Assembly: GCF_016889805.1 (NCBI RefSeq)
Contig: NZ_CP069535.1
Coordinates: forward strand, 2,418,001-2,482,000
Length of the DNA: 64,000 bases
Origin: Rhodanobacter sp. FDAARGOS 1247
GTDB taxonomy: Bacteria > Pseudomonadota > Gammaproteobacteria > Xanthomonadales > Rhodanobacteraceae
Reading direction: 5' to 3'
The notes below the pieces were generated by a model. That model had not been told where the DNA came from. It saw nothing but the letters and a program-made list of their open reading frames with translations, and searched no databases. The translations under genes were made by a program, and so were the position numbers. How positions within the stretch are numbered: position 1 is the first letter of the stretch; each line of letters opens with the position of its first letter. Positions 46,702 to 55,118 of the stretch are shown here, piece by piece.

Positions 46702-47886
46702 TCAGGCCGCTGCGCTGAGCCGCGCCGCGTCCAGCGCCTGACGCAGATCGGCCCACAGGTCGTCGACATGCTCGATGCCCACCGACAGACGCAGCAGACC
46801 CGGCGTGATGCCGTGCTGCGCCTGGGTGGCGGCGTCGACGACGCGATGGGTCAACCCGGCCGGGTGCTGGATCAACGTATCGACCGAGCCCAGACTGACC
46901 GCCGGCGTGGCCAGCCTCACCGCAGCCATCACCGCGCTGGCGGCCGCATGACCACCATGCATCTCGAACGCCATCAGGCTGCCCGGGCCATGCATCTGCG
47001 TCTCGACCAGATGCGCATTCGCCACCGTGCCGAGGCCGGGGTAGCACACCTTCGCCACCACCGGATGCGCCGCCAGCAACTTCGCCAGCCTCTGCGCGTT
47101 GTCCTGCGCCTTCAGCACGCGCAACGACAAGGTCTGCAGGCCACGATGCAGCAGGTAGGCGCCCAGCGGATGCAGCAGGCCGCCGGTGGCGGCCCGCACC
47201 TGGCGCAGTGCCGCAGCCCATGCCGCGTCGCAGGCGACCACACCGGCGATCACGTCGCCGTGGCCGCCGAGGAACTTGGTCGCGCTGTGCAATACCAGCG
47301 TGGCGCCCAGCGCGGCCGGTTGCTGCAGCACCGGGGTGGCAAAGGTGGAATCGACCAGCACCGGCACCGAGCCGGCCGCCTTCACTACGGCGGCGATGTC
47401 GATCAGGTCCAGCGTGGGATTGGCCGGCGTCTCGATGATCACCAGCGCCGTGTCGGCATTGATCGCGCCGGCCACGTCCTTCGGCTCGACCCAGCGCGTG
47501 GCGATGCCGAGCAGGCCCGAATTCAGCAGATGATCGTTGGTGCCGTAAAGCGGGCGCACCGCCAACACATGCCGGCCGCGCTGGCCGGCGGCAAGCAGGC
47601 AGGCCGACATCGCCGCCATGCCGGAGCCGAACGCGACGGCATCGGTGGTGCCTTCCAGCTGCGCCAGCGCGTTTTCGAAACGCGCCACGGTCGGGTTGTG
47701 CAGGCGCGCGTAGATCGGATTGGCCGCCGTCGCCGCGCCGCCCACCAGCGCATCGAAGCTGGTGGTGCCCTCGGCCAGGTCGCGCACCGGATAGGTGGTG
47801 GACAGGTCCAGCGGCGGCGCGTGCACGCCCAGCTCGCCGAAATCCTCGCGACCGGCATGTACACCCAGTGTTTCAAGACGCGGCAT
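46702..47886 (-). CDS. PLP-dependent transsulfuration enzyme (cystathionine/methionine gamma-lyase or gamma-synthase type)
   Basis: The 394-residue protein belongs to the Cys/Met metabolism PLP family. It has STTYPVRD, NPIYARLHNPTVARFENALAQLEG (Tyr/Arg of the phosphate site), SGMAAMSA, LVIIETPANPTLDLIDI, and the PLP lysine in HSATKFLGGHGDVIAG. It ends with RLSVGIEHVDDLWADL. Sequence alone does not decide between lyase and synthase. The divergent Lrp/AsnC-type regulator resembles the mdeA-mdeR arrangement of methionine gamma-lyase in Pseudomonas putida, so a catabolic lyase is my preferred guess. Start is ATG at 47884-47886. Confidence 0.85.
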   Translation of the reverse strand: MPRLETLGVHAGREDFGELGVHAPPLDLSTTYPVRDLAEGTTSFDALVGGAATAANPIYARLHNPTVARFENALAQLEGTTDAVAFGSGMAAMSACLLAAGQRGRHVLAVRPLYGTNDHLLNSGLLGIATRWVEPKDVAGAINADTALVIIETPANPTLDLIDIAAVVKAAGSVPVLVDSTFATPVLQQPAALGATLVLHSATKFLGGHGDVIAGVVACDAAWAAALRQVRAATGGLLHPLGAYLLHRGLQTLSLRVLKAQDNAQRLAKLLAAHPVVAKVCYPGLGTVANAHLVETQMHGPGSLMAFEMHGGHAAASAVMAAVRLATPAVSLGSVDTLIQHPAGLTHRVVDAATQAQHGITPGLLRLSVGIEHVDDLWADLRQALDAARLSAAA

Positions 47887-47952
47887 CAGTCCAGCCTCAT
47901 TCGATGGAATGGCCGGATACTAGAATCATCCGCTATGCTGAAAATCCATCAC

Positions 47953-47966
47953 CGAATTTAATTTCG
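47953..47966. promoter_or_regulatory. AT-rich near-palindrome between the PLP enzyme and Lrp-type genes
   Basis: CGAATTTAATTTCG matches its own complement at 12 of 14 positions and lies 15 bp before the regulator ATG. It could be an Lrp-type operator controlling both divergent genes. Confidence 0.4.
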
Positions 47967-47980
47967 CCAAAGCCCGAATC

Positions 47981-48457
47981 ATGCGCCTGGACCGAATCGA
48001 CTTCGCCATACTGCGCGAGCTGCGGAAGAACGCGCGGCTGCCCAACAAGACACTGGCCGAACGGGTGGGCGTGGCGCCCTCGACGGCGCTGGAGCGGGTG
48101 CGCCGGCTACGCGAAAGCGGCGCGATCAGCGGTTACCACGCGGAAGTTGCCCCGGCGGCGGTGGGCATCGGCCTGCAGGCGATGATCAGCGTGCGGTTGG
48201 CGCGCCACTCGCGCGAGGATCTGGACGCCTTCCACGCCTACCTGCTGACCCTGCGCGAGGTGCTGGCGTTCTATCACGTGGCCGGCGCCAACGATTACCT
48301 GCTGCACGTGGCGGTGGCCGACAGCGACCACCTGCGCGATTTCGCGCTGGATGCGTTCACCACGCGACCGGAAGTGGCGCACATCGAGACCAGCCTGATC
48401 TTCACCTTCCGGCGCAATCCCGACGTGCCGATCTACCGCGAGGCGGACGAAGGCTGA
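47981..48457 (+). CDS. Lrp/AsnC family transcriptional regulator
   Basis: The 158-residue protein has an N-terminal HTH (LDRIDFAILRELRKNARLPNKTLAERVGVAPSTALERVRRLRESGAI) and a RAM/ACT-like ligand domain (MISVRLARHSREDLDAFHAYLL, VLAFYHVAGANDYLLHVAVAD). Such proteins form octamers and respond to amino acids. It is divergent from the transsulfuration enzyme, 94 bp between starts, and probably regulates it in response to a sulfur amino acid (inference). The start ATG 47981 matches the usual N-terminus. Confidence 0.92.
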   Translation: MRLDRIDFAILRELRKNARLPNKTLAERVGVAPSTALERVRRLRESGAISGYHAEVAPAAVGIGLQAMISVRLARHSREDLDAFHAYLLTLREVLAFYHVAGANDYLLHVAVADSDHLRDFALDAFTTRPEVAHIETSLIFTFRRNPDVPIYREADEG

Positions 48458-48529
48458 GAGCTGCGATCATCCCGGACCGCGGGCAGCGAATTTCTTCACC
48501 GGCCGAGGCCGTTGCGGAACAGTCCGTGC

Positions 48530-49186
48530 TCAACCGATACCGTGGGCCAGCTTCAGGACCAGCGGTGGCGGTGTTGCCGGCGCGGCCAGCTGGGCGGTCA
48601 CGTCCGCATCCGGCATCGCGATGTCCGGAATGTCGGTCAGGTCCTCGGCGGTCAACTCGACCGCCTCCAGCGCAGCGGGCTGCTGCTCGACCAGTGGCGA
48701 ATCCTGACGTGCGGGCAATCGTCCCGACTGCACCAGCTGGCCGATGCGCAGATACACCTCGTCGCGGTCGAAGGGTTTCTGCATGAAGTCGTCGGCGCCG
48801 AAACGCTGCACGTAGAACTGCTCGGTGGCCTGCGGGTTGCCGCTGATCATCACGATCGGGATGTCGCGTGTCAGCGGGTCATGGCGCAGCGCACGCAGCA
48901 CCGCGAAGCCGTTCATGCCCGGCATCACGATGTCCAGGAAAATCAGTGACGGCTGCTCGCTGCGCGCCAGCTCGATCGCCGCCTTGCCGTCGCCGGCTTT
49001 CAACACGGCGTAACCGTCCTGCCGCAGCATCTTGCCCAGCACGGCGCAGATCGTGGGGGAATCGTCGACCACCAGCATGCGCGCACCCAGCGGTGCCTGC
49101 GCTTCAACGCGATGGATCGCCTCGACATGGTTGCCCAGCAGGCGCTTGAAAAAGCCGATGCCATTCTTCAGTGCGTGTCCGTCCAT
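48530..49186 (-). CDS. response regulator, PilG/CheY-like receiver with N- and C-terminal extensions
   Basis: The 218-residue protein has a receiver domain (about 37-155) with acidic pocket VVDDSPTI, phosphoacceptor in LIFLDIVMPGMNGF, VMISGNPQATEQF and the Lys in FMQKPFDRDE. An N-terminal piece contains GIGFFKRLLGNH, and a C-terminal tail contains LTDIPDIAMPDADV. There is no output domain. The neighbour at 49810-50400 is a close paralogue. GGAGG lies five bases before the ATG at 49184-49186. A role in twitching or chemosensory signalling is suggested by similarity to PilG-type regulators; no kinase is nearby. Confidence 0.88.
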   Translation of the reverse strand: MDGHALKNGIGFFKRLLGNHVEAIHRVEAQAPLGARMLVVDDSPTICAVLGKMLRQDGYAVLKAGDGKAAIELARSEQPSLIFLDIVMPGMNGFAVLRALRHDPLTRDIPIVMISGNPQATEQFYVQRFGADDFMQKPFDRDEVYLRIGQLVQSGRLPARQDSPLVEQQPAALEAVELTAEDLTDIPDIAMPDADVTAQLAAPATPPPLVLKLAHGIG

Positions 49187-49381
49187 GCAAGCCTCCGCGG
49201 CCATGTGGTGGCTGGATCGCCAACCCGGTGGATTTGAAGGGATAGTCCTCCATCCACGCAGGGCATTCTGCGATGCACTGCTCAGAGCCCACGAAGAAAC
49301 GCCGTTTTCAACGGGTTTTACCCGCGAATTCGCCACTGTTGACGGCAGCGCCGCCCGGACGGGCGTCTGATCCGCGGCGGC

Positions 49382-49789
49382 TCAATGATCGTGCTTGAGC
49401 CGGCGCAGATCACGTCGCGCCTGCTTGTCCGGTCGCTTCGGCGGACCGCTGGCACCGATCAGGTGATGCAGCTCGCGCGCCGCCTCGCGTGCCACGCGGC
49501 TGGCCTCGGTCTCACGATAGAGAAGCTGTGCGGCGCTGGCTGGCCCCCGCCGATCGGACAACGCCAGCACCTCGACTTCCATCCGTTCCTCACCACGGCT
49601 GATCTTCAGGCGATCGCCCGAATGGAGCGTTCTTGCCGGTTTGCAACCGGCGTCATTGACGTCGATGCGACCACCGTCGATGGCCTGCTTGGCGAGGCTG
49701 CGAGTCTTGAAGAAACGTGCGGCCCACAGCCACACGTCGACGCGTGTGGTGGCCGGCGCGGGTATCGGAGACTTGTTCATGGCGCCCAT
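49382..49789 (-). CDS. hslR: ribosome-associated heat shock protein Hsp15 (S4 domain)
   Basis: Hsp15 binds 50S subunits carrying stalled nascent peptidyl-tRNA after heat stress. The 135-residue protein has an S4 RNA-binding domain (TRVDVWLWAARFFKTRSLAKQAIDGGRIDVNDAGCKPARTLHSGDRLKI), the block VEVLALSDRRGPASAAQLLYRETEAS, and a basic tail (PPKRPDKQARRDLRRLKHDH). Start may be the ATG at 49789 or the one three codons later at 49780. It lies between two paralogous response regulator genes, all on the minus strand. Confidence 0.92.
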   Translation of the reverse strand: MGAMNKSPIPAPATTRVDVWLWAARFFKTRSLAKQAIDGGRIDVNDAGCKPARTLHSGDRLKISRGEERMEVEVLALSDRRGPASAAQLLYRETEASRVAREAARELHHLIGASGPPKRPDKQARRDLRRLKHDH

Positions 49790-49809
49790 TGTCGCGCCAT
49801 CGACGTGCT

Positions 49810-50400
49810 TCAGTCGTGCGTGGCGGCCGGTGCGACCATGTCGTGCGGGTCGGGCATGGCGATATCGGGAATCGCCGCATGCTCGGCTTCGGTGTGCTCG
49901 GGCTCGCCCGCGGGCGCCTCCACCTCCGCCCGCTGGCGCACGACCAGGCGTCCGCTGCGGGTCAGGTGTTCGATGCGGGCAAACACCTCACCGCGCCCAA
50001 ACGGCTTCTTCATGAAATCGTCGGCGCCGAAACGCTGCACGTAGAACTGCTCGGTGGCCTGCAGGTTGCCGCTGATCATCACGATCGGGATGTCGCGGGT
50101 CAGCGGGTCGTGGCGCAGTGCGCGCAGCACCGCGAAGCCACTCATGCCGGGCATCACGATGTCGAGGAAGATCAGGTCGGGACTTTCCCGGCGCGCCGTC
50201 GCCAGTGCCTGCTCGCCGTCGGCCGCCTTCAATACCATGTGGCCGTTCTGCATCAGCATCTTGCCGATCACCGCACGGATGGTGGCCGAATCGTCGACGA
50301 CCAGGATGCAGGCGCCCTTGGGTTCACCGGTGCGCGGCACGGCACGACGTTCGCCATGCTCGCTGCCGAACAGCCGCTTGATCAGTTCGAAACCAGCCAT
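49810..50400 (-). CDS. response regulator paralogue of the 48.5-kb gene
   Basis: The 196-residue protein has the same layout: short N-terminus with FELIKRLFGSE, receiver domain with VVDDSATI, Asp in LIFLDIVMPGMSGF and Lys in DDFMKKPFGR, and a tail with AAIPDIAMPDPHD. Over the segment following the phosphoacceptor the two proteins are almost identical (RALRHDPLTRDIPIVMISGN). The DNA there is also nearly identical (compare 48811-48900 with 50035-50124), pointing to recent duplication or gene conversion. Start is ATG at 50398-50400. No output domain is present. Confidence 0.88.
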   Translation of the reverse strand: MAGFELIKRLFGSEHGERRAVPRTGEPKGACILVVDDSATIRAVIGKMLMQNGHMVLKAADGEQALATARRESPDLIFLDIVMPGMSGFAVLRALRHDPLTRDIPIVMISGNLQATEQFYVQRFGADDFMKKPFGRGEVFARIEHLTRSGRLVVRQRAEVEAPAGEPEHTEAEHAAIPDIAMPDPHDMVAPAATHD

Positions 50401-50466
50401 GCCCCGAGCTCCCCTGCCCCGTTCGGGCTAGTTTCGATGTACTCCGCGCCGGACGCAAGAAATGCG

Positions 50467-51369
50467 TTACCCGCCAAGTAGCGCGTTGCCCAGCGGAATG
50501 GTCAGCAGGGACAGCACGATGCCGGCGCCCAGCACGGTATTGGCCAGGGTCGGTTCCAGCCCGTATTCGTCGGCCAGGATCGTGGCGGACACCATCGGCG
50601 CCATCGCCGCCTGCAGCACGCCCACGGTCAGCACCAGTCCGTCGACGCCGGCGGCAGCCCCCATGGCCCAGCACAGCACCGGCGCCAGCAACAACTTCCA
50701 GGCCAGACCCCAGCTGGCTGCGCCCAGTTGCCGCTGGCCGGGGTGGAACCTGAACTGCAGGCCGACCGAGAACAGCGCCAGCGGGGTCAGCGTGGCGCCG
50801 ATCGGCACAAACACCCCGTCCAGCAGTGGCGGCCAGCCTCCGCACATACCGGCCACGATGCCGATCAGCAGCGCGATGGTGGGCGGGAAGGTGCAGATGC
50901 GGCGGGCTACCAGGCCCAGCTCCGGCTTGCGCCCCGAATACAGCGAGGCGACCACGATGCCGCCGATCGCCAGCACCGGGAAGCAGCCCAGTTGGTCGGC
51001 CACCACGGCCAGCGCCAGCCCCTGCTTGCCGTGCAGCGCCTCCATCAGCGGATAACCCATGAACGAGGTGTTGCCCAGCCCGCACACCAGGATCAGCGCG
51101 CCCGTGCGCTGGCGCGACCAGCCCAGCCGGGGCCCGAGCAGGCCGAACAGCAGCCACGCGCCGCCGAAGGTCAGCCACATCACCGCCACCAGGAACCACA
51201 GCTGGGGATCGAAGCTGACCTTCGGGATCAGTTCCAGCACCAGGGCCGACAGCGCCACGTTCAGCACCCACCAGTTGATGCCCTGCACGATGCCGGCCGG
51301 CGGCTTCGCGTAGCGCGCCACCAGGGTGCCGAGAATCAGGCAGACGAACAGCAACAACATCGCACTCAT
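50467..51369 (-). CDS. AEC family transporter (auxin efflux carrier type)
   Basis: The 300-residue inner-membrane protein has about ten hydrophobic segments in two halves, with the family features INWWVLNVALSALVLELIP, GLGNTSFMGYPLMEAL and, in the second half, LTPLALFSVGLQFRF and QAAMAPMVSATILADEYGLEP. AEC proteins export or import organic anions; the substrate is not predictable here. The ATG at 51367-51369 was chosen; a TTG ten codons upstream is in frame. It is divergent from the APH-type kinase gene with 122 bp between the starts. Confidence 0.9.
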   Translation of the reverse strand: MSAMLLLFVCLILGTLVARYAKPPAGIVQGINWWVLNVALSALVLELIPKVSFDPQLWFLVAVMWLTFGGAWLLFGLLGPRLGWSRQRTGALILVCGLGNTSFMGYPLMEALHGKQGLALAVVADQLGCFPVLAIGGIVVASLYSGRKPELGLVARRICTFPPTIALLIGIVAGMCGGWPPLLDGVFVPIGATLTPLALFSVGLQFRFHPGQRQLGAASWGLAWKLLLAPVLCWAMGAAAGVDGLVLTVGVLQAAMAPMVSATILADEYGLEPTLANTVLGAGIVLSLLTIPLGNALLGG

Positions 51370-51491
51370 CGAACGGGTGCCGCGGGGAAAGTCCGGCAAT
51401 TAGACGCGAAGCGGGCACGACTGGAAAGCCGCCATCGCGGAACCGTCGGCGATAATCCGCCGCCCGCGACCGCCCGTGGCACCATGCGCCG

Positions 51492-52628
51492 ATGAATGAC
51501 CCCACCCACCTCGCCCACGGACTGGCCGGCGACAACACGCCGCCGGATTGGCCACCGCTGCGCGCGGACGAAGTCGAAGCCGTGCTGCGCGACTATCCCG
51601 CCATCGGCGGCCCGGCCCGCATTGCCTGGCACAGTCCGCGCCCACTGTCGGCGGCGTGCCTGGTCGAAAGCCCGCGCGGCACGTGCTTCGTCAAGCGCCA
51701 TCACCAGCGTGTGCGTAGCGTGGAAACGCTGGGCGAGGAACATCGCTTCATCGCGCACCTGCGCGAGCGCGGCATGCCGATCCCCGAGGTGTTGCGCCAC
51801 GCCGGTGGCGGCACGGTCACCGCACGCGGCGAGTGGGTGTACGAAGTGCACCGCTGTGCTGCCGGGATCGACCTGTACCGCGAAGCGATCTCGTGGGAAC
51901 CGCTGCCCAGCCGCGAGCACGCACTGGTCGCCGGACAGATGCTGGCCAGCCTGCACGAGGCCGCCGCCGACTATCGCGCCGCCCAGCGCAGCACCCACGT
52001 CCTGGTCGCACGCAGCGAACTGATCTGCGCCGTCGATCCCGTCGCGACGCTGGCCGCGCAACTGCCGCAGCGGCCCGCGCTGGCCGCCTATCTGCGCGAT
52101 CGTCGCTGGCAGGACGAACTGGGCGAACTGCTGGCCCCGTGGCACGCCGCCGCCCAGCCGGGGCTTGCACGGCAGCCGCCGCTGTGGACCCACGGCGACT
52201 GGCACGTGTCGAACCTGTACTGGAGTGACGACGGCGCCGGCGCACGGATCAGCGACGTGCTCGACTTCGGCCTGTGCGCGCGCAACTTCGCACTGTTCGA
52301 CCTGGCCACCGCGATCGAGCGCAACGCCATCGCCTGGCTGGAGCTGGATCGGCGCAACGACGTCGCCCACCCCGACATCGCCCGGGCGCTGATCGACGGC
52401 TATCACCGGCAGCGGCCATTGAGCCGCGACGACCGGCAGCTGCTGGCCAGCCTGCTGCCGCTGGTGCACGTGGATTTCGCGCTGTCCGAAGTCGAGTACT
52501 TCCAGGGCATCACGCAGTCCCCGGCCAACGCCGACGTGGCCTGGGACACCTTCCTGCGCGGCCATGCCGCGTGGTTCCACACGCCGCCGGGACAGGCCCT
52601 GCTGCAGCTCATCCGCGACCTCGACTGA
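51492..52628 (+). CDS. aminoglycoside phosphotransferase-fold kinase
   Basis: The 378-residue protein has the APH/choline kinase fold: a Lys-containing strand CFVKRHHQRVRSVETLGEEHRFIAHLRERG, the catalytic loop HGDWHVSNLYW (Asp in HGDWHxxN) and the metal-binding ISDVLDFGLCARN. It ends FLRGHAAWFHTPPGQALL. Related proteins phosphorylate small hydroxylated molecules, including thiamine (ThiK), or act as stress-response kinases. The next locus is a thiamine-uptake operon, so a thiamine-related role is possible but unproven: the kinase lies upstream of the riboswitch and is not under its control. Start is ATG 51492. Confidence 0.82.
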   Translation: MNDPTHLAHGLAGDNTPPDWPPLRADEVEAVLRDYPAIGGPARIAWHSPRPLSAACLVESPRGTCFVKRHHQRVRSVETLGEEHRFIAHLRERGMPIPEVLRHAGGGTVTARGEWVYEVHRCAAGIDLYREAISWEPLPSREHALVAGQMLASLHEAAADYRAAQRSTHVLVARSELICAVDPVATLAAQLPQRPALAAYLRDRRWQDELGELLAPWHAAAQPGLARQPPLWTHGDWHVSNLYWSDDGAGARISDVLDFGLCARNFALFDLATAIERNAIAWLELDRRNDVAHPDIARALIDGYHRQRPLSRDDRQLLASLLPLVHVDFALSEVEYFQGITQSPANADVAWDTFLRGHAAWFHTPPGQALLQLIRDLD

Positions 52629-52746
52629 CAGGTTGTGCGTTTTCAACCTCTCAGTCCGGCCATGGATGGCCGGGCGCGGAGCAGTCACGCAAGTGGCTGA
52701 TTCGCGTGAGCGCGTCCGGGCATGTACCGGACACGCGATGGAAGCT
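52629..52746. repeat. dispersed palindromic repeat, second copy of the 4.3-4.5 kb cluster
   Basis: Read on the minus strand, this block shares ATCGCG, GTCCGG, CGCTCAC, CACTTGCGTGACTGCT, CCGGCCAT and CTGAGA in the same order as 4331-4495. It contains the hairpin CCGGCCAT-GG-ATGGCCGG (52656-52673) and a GGTTG/CAACC hairpin directly after the kinase stop. It may terminate the kinase transcript. Confidence 0.75.
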
Positions 52747-52787
52747 CGAGCAGCTCCGCTCGATCCGTGGTTCAATACGCGTTCTTG

Positions 52788-52864
52788 AAGCGGGGGTGCC
52801 CGGCGTAGCCGGGCTGAGAGAGTCCCTTGGAACCTGATCCGGCTTGTACCGGCGTAGGGAGCTT
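52788..52864 (+). ncRNA. TPP riboswitch (THI element)
   Basis: The conserved core is present: GGGGTGCCCGGCG, the CTGAGAGAG box, ACCTGATCC and the ACCGGCGTAGGGA end, with AAGC (52788-52791) pairing with GCTT (52861-52864) as P1. It lies 68 bases before the ATG of the TonB receptor, so thiamine pyrophosphate probably switches off the two downstream uptake genes. No clear terminator follows, which favours control of translation start. Confidence 0.95.
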
Positions 52865-52932
52865 GCAGATCCGGCGCGTCCTTGCGACTGCCGGGTCGCC
52901 GTCGCTTCGTCCGTACTCCCTTGACGACGACG

Positions 52933-55116
52933 ATGACGATGCTTCTTTCCCGCACTCCCCTGCTTCTCGCCCTGCTCGCGGTGATCGCTCCCGTGCATGC
53001 CACGGATACCGCCGGCGAACCGCAGGCCACCCGCCTGTCGCCGGTCCACGTGAACGCGAACGGCAGCAACGGCTACCACGCCGACAGCTCGCAACTGGAC
53101 ACCTTCGGCAGCTTCGGCAACGCGCCGCTGCAGGACACGCCCGCCGCGATCACCGTGATCACCCGCGACCAGATCGACGACCGCCAGCCGCATACGCTGA
53201 GCGAACTGGCGCGCAGCGACGCCGCACTCGGCGACAGCTACGCGCCGGTCGGTTACTACCAGGATGTCGCCATCCGCGGCTACGCGCTCGACCTGGCCAC
53301 CGGCTACAAGCTCAACGAAATGAGCCTGGTCGGCGAACAGCCGATCGCGCTGGAAGACAAGCAGCGGGTGGAAATCCTCAAGGGCCTGGGCGGCCTCGAA
53401 GCGGGCGTGGTGGCGCCGGGCGGCCTGGTCAACTACGTCAGCAAGCGGCCGACCGACGTGCGCAGCGCCACCGTCGGCACCGATTCGCACGGTTCGCGCT
53501 ACCTCGCCATGGACGTGGGCGGCTGGCTGTCGCCGACGTTCGGCGTGCGGGTCAACGCGGCCCATGACGGCGTGCAGTCCTACGTCGACCATGCCGACGG
53601 CCGGCGCAACTTCGTCTCGCTGGCAGCCGACTGGAAGATCAGCCCGAACGCCACCCTGCAACTGGACAGCAACTACCAGTCCAGCTCGCAGCGTTCGGTG
53701 TCCGGCTACCAGCTGCTCGGCGGCCGCACGATCCCCGCGCATCCCGAGCGTACCCGCATGCTCGGCTTCGAGCCGTGGCAGCAGCCGGTCGGCATCGACG
53801 CCAGCAACAGCACGCTGCGCCTCGACTACCGCCTGGCCGATGCCTGGACGGCCCAGCTCTCGGCCAGCCACAGCCGCGCGGTGATCGACGACAACGTGGC
53901 GTTCGCCTACGGCTGCTTCTACTCGACCGACTGCGCCAGCGGCGCCACGCCGGGCTGGTTCTTCGCACCCAACGGCGACTACGACGTCTACGACTACCGC
54001 AGCCCCGACGACACCCGCGCCAACGACGAAGCGCGCGCGGTGCTGAAGGGCGCGTTCGACACCGGCGCGGTCAGCCACGAGATCAGCCTGGGCGCCAGCG
54101 CGTTCCGCCGCACCATCGACCGTCGCGCCGACGTGTACGACTACGTCGGCACCGCCAACGTCGATCAGGTGGACCCGCCGTACTTCGCGCCGTCGCCGAA
54201 CCAGCCGGGCGCCTCGGTGCGTCGCCTGACCAGTTGGCAGCATTCCGTGTTCGCGCTGGATCGACTGCATCTCGGCACGCAGTGGCAGTTGCTGGCCGGC
54301 GGGCGTTTCGTGCGACTGCACGAGCGCGCCAGTGATTCCGACGGCCTGCCCGAACGCGACACCCGACTGGGCAAGTTCCTGCCGCAGGCGGCCGTGCTGT
54401 ACCAGCCCACCACGCGGCTGACCACTTATCTCAGCTACAGCGAAAGCCTGTCGCTGGGCAACGAGGCGCCGTACTGGACCGCCAACGGCGGCACCACGCT
54501 GGCCCCGCTGCTGGCGCGCCAGACCGAGGCGGGCGTGAAGTACGCTGCCAGCGATGCCCTGAGTCTGTCGGCCGCGCTGTACCGCATCAGCCAGCCATAC
54601 CAGTTCGCCCGACCGGACAGCAGCGCCGAGGGCTTCACCTTCGTCCAGCAGGGCAACGAGGCGCATGCCGGACTGGAACTCAACGCCGCCGGCCAGCTGA
54701 CCGATCGCCTGCGCCTCACCGCCAGCGTCAACCTCATTCGCGCACGTGCGCATGACACCGGCGCGCCCGCTTACGAAGACCACCAGGTGGTCAACGTGCC
54801 GCGCCTGCGCAGTGCGGTGTACCTGGACTATCGCCTGCCGTTCGCCGACCGGCTCAGCCTGCTCGGCGGCTGGCGCTACGCCAGCAGCAACGTGGCCACG
54901 CCCGACGGCGTGACGCGGGTGCCGGCCTACCACGTGTTCGATGCGGGCCTGCGCTACGCCAGCCAGTGGAACGGTCACGCGATGACCTGGCGGCTCAGTG
55001 TCGACAACGTGTTCAACCGCTTCTACTGGCGCGACACCGGCAGCTCCGGCGGCGACAGCTACCTGTTCCCGGGCGCGCCGCGCCTGGCACGCCTGTCGCT
55101 GACGTTCGCGTTCTGA
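52933..55116 (+). CDS. TonB-dependent receptor, probably for thiamine
   Basis: The 727-residue protein has a signal peptide (to about residue 27), a plug domain (QDTPAAITVITRDQIDDRQPHTLSELARSD, VAIRGYALD, RVEILKGLGGLEAGVVAPGGLVNYVSKRP) and a 22-strand barrel ending in the C-terminal signature RLSLTFAF with terminal Phe. The plug resembles siderophore receptors, but the TPP riboswitch before it and the PnuC-type gene after it indicate thiamine or a derivative as cargo. Start: ATG 52933, with another ATG two codons later. No clear ribosome-binding site is seen, consistent with riboswitch control. Confidence 0.9.
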   Translation: MTMLLSRTPLLLALLAVIAPVHATDTAGEPQATRLSPVHVNANGSNGYHADSSQLDTFGSFGNAPLQDTPAAITVITRDQIDDRQPHTLSELARSDAALGDSYAPVGYYQDVAIRGYALDLATGYKLNEMSLVGEQPIALEDKQRVEILKGLGGLEAGVVAPGGLVNYVSKRPTDVRSATVGTDSHGSRYLAMDVGGWLSPTFGVRVNAAHDGVQSYVDHADGRRNFVSLAADWKISPNATLQLDSNYQSSSQRSVSGYQLLGGRTIPAHPERTRMLGFEPWQQPVGIDASNSTLRLDYRLADAWTAQLSASHSRAVIDDNVAFAYGCFYSTDCASGATPGWFFAPNGDYDVYDYRSPDDTRANDEARAVLKGAFDTGAVSHEISLGASAFRRTIDRRADVYDYVGTANVDQVDPPYFAPSPNQPGASVRRLTSWQHSVFALDRLHLGTQWQLLAGGRFVRLHERASDSDGLPERDTRLGKFLPQAAVLYQPTTRLTTYLSYSESLSLGNEAPYWTANGGTTLAPLLARQTEAGVKYAASDALSLSAALYRISQPYQFARPDSSAEGFTFVQQGNEAHAGLELNAAGQLTDRLRLTASVNLIRARAHDTGAPAYEDHQVVNVPRLRSAVYLDYRLPFADRLSLLGGWRYASSNVATPDGVTRVPAYHVFDAGLRYASQWNGHAMTWRLSVDNVFNRFYWRDTGSSGGDSYLFPGAPRLARLSLTFAF

Positions 55117-55118
55117 AG

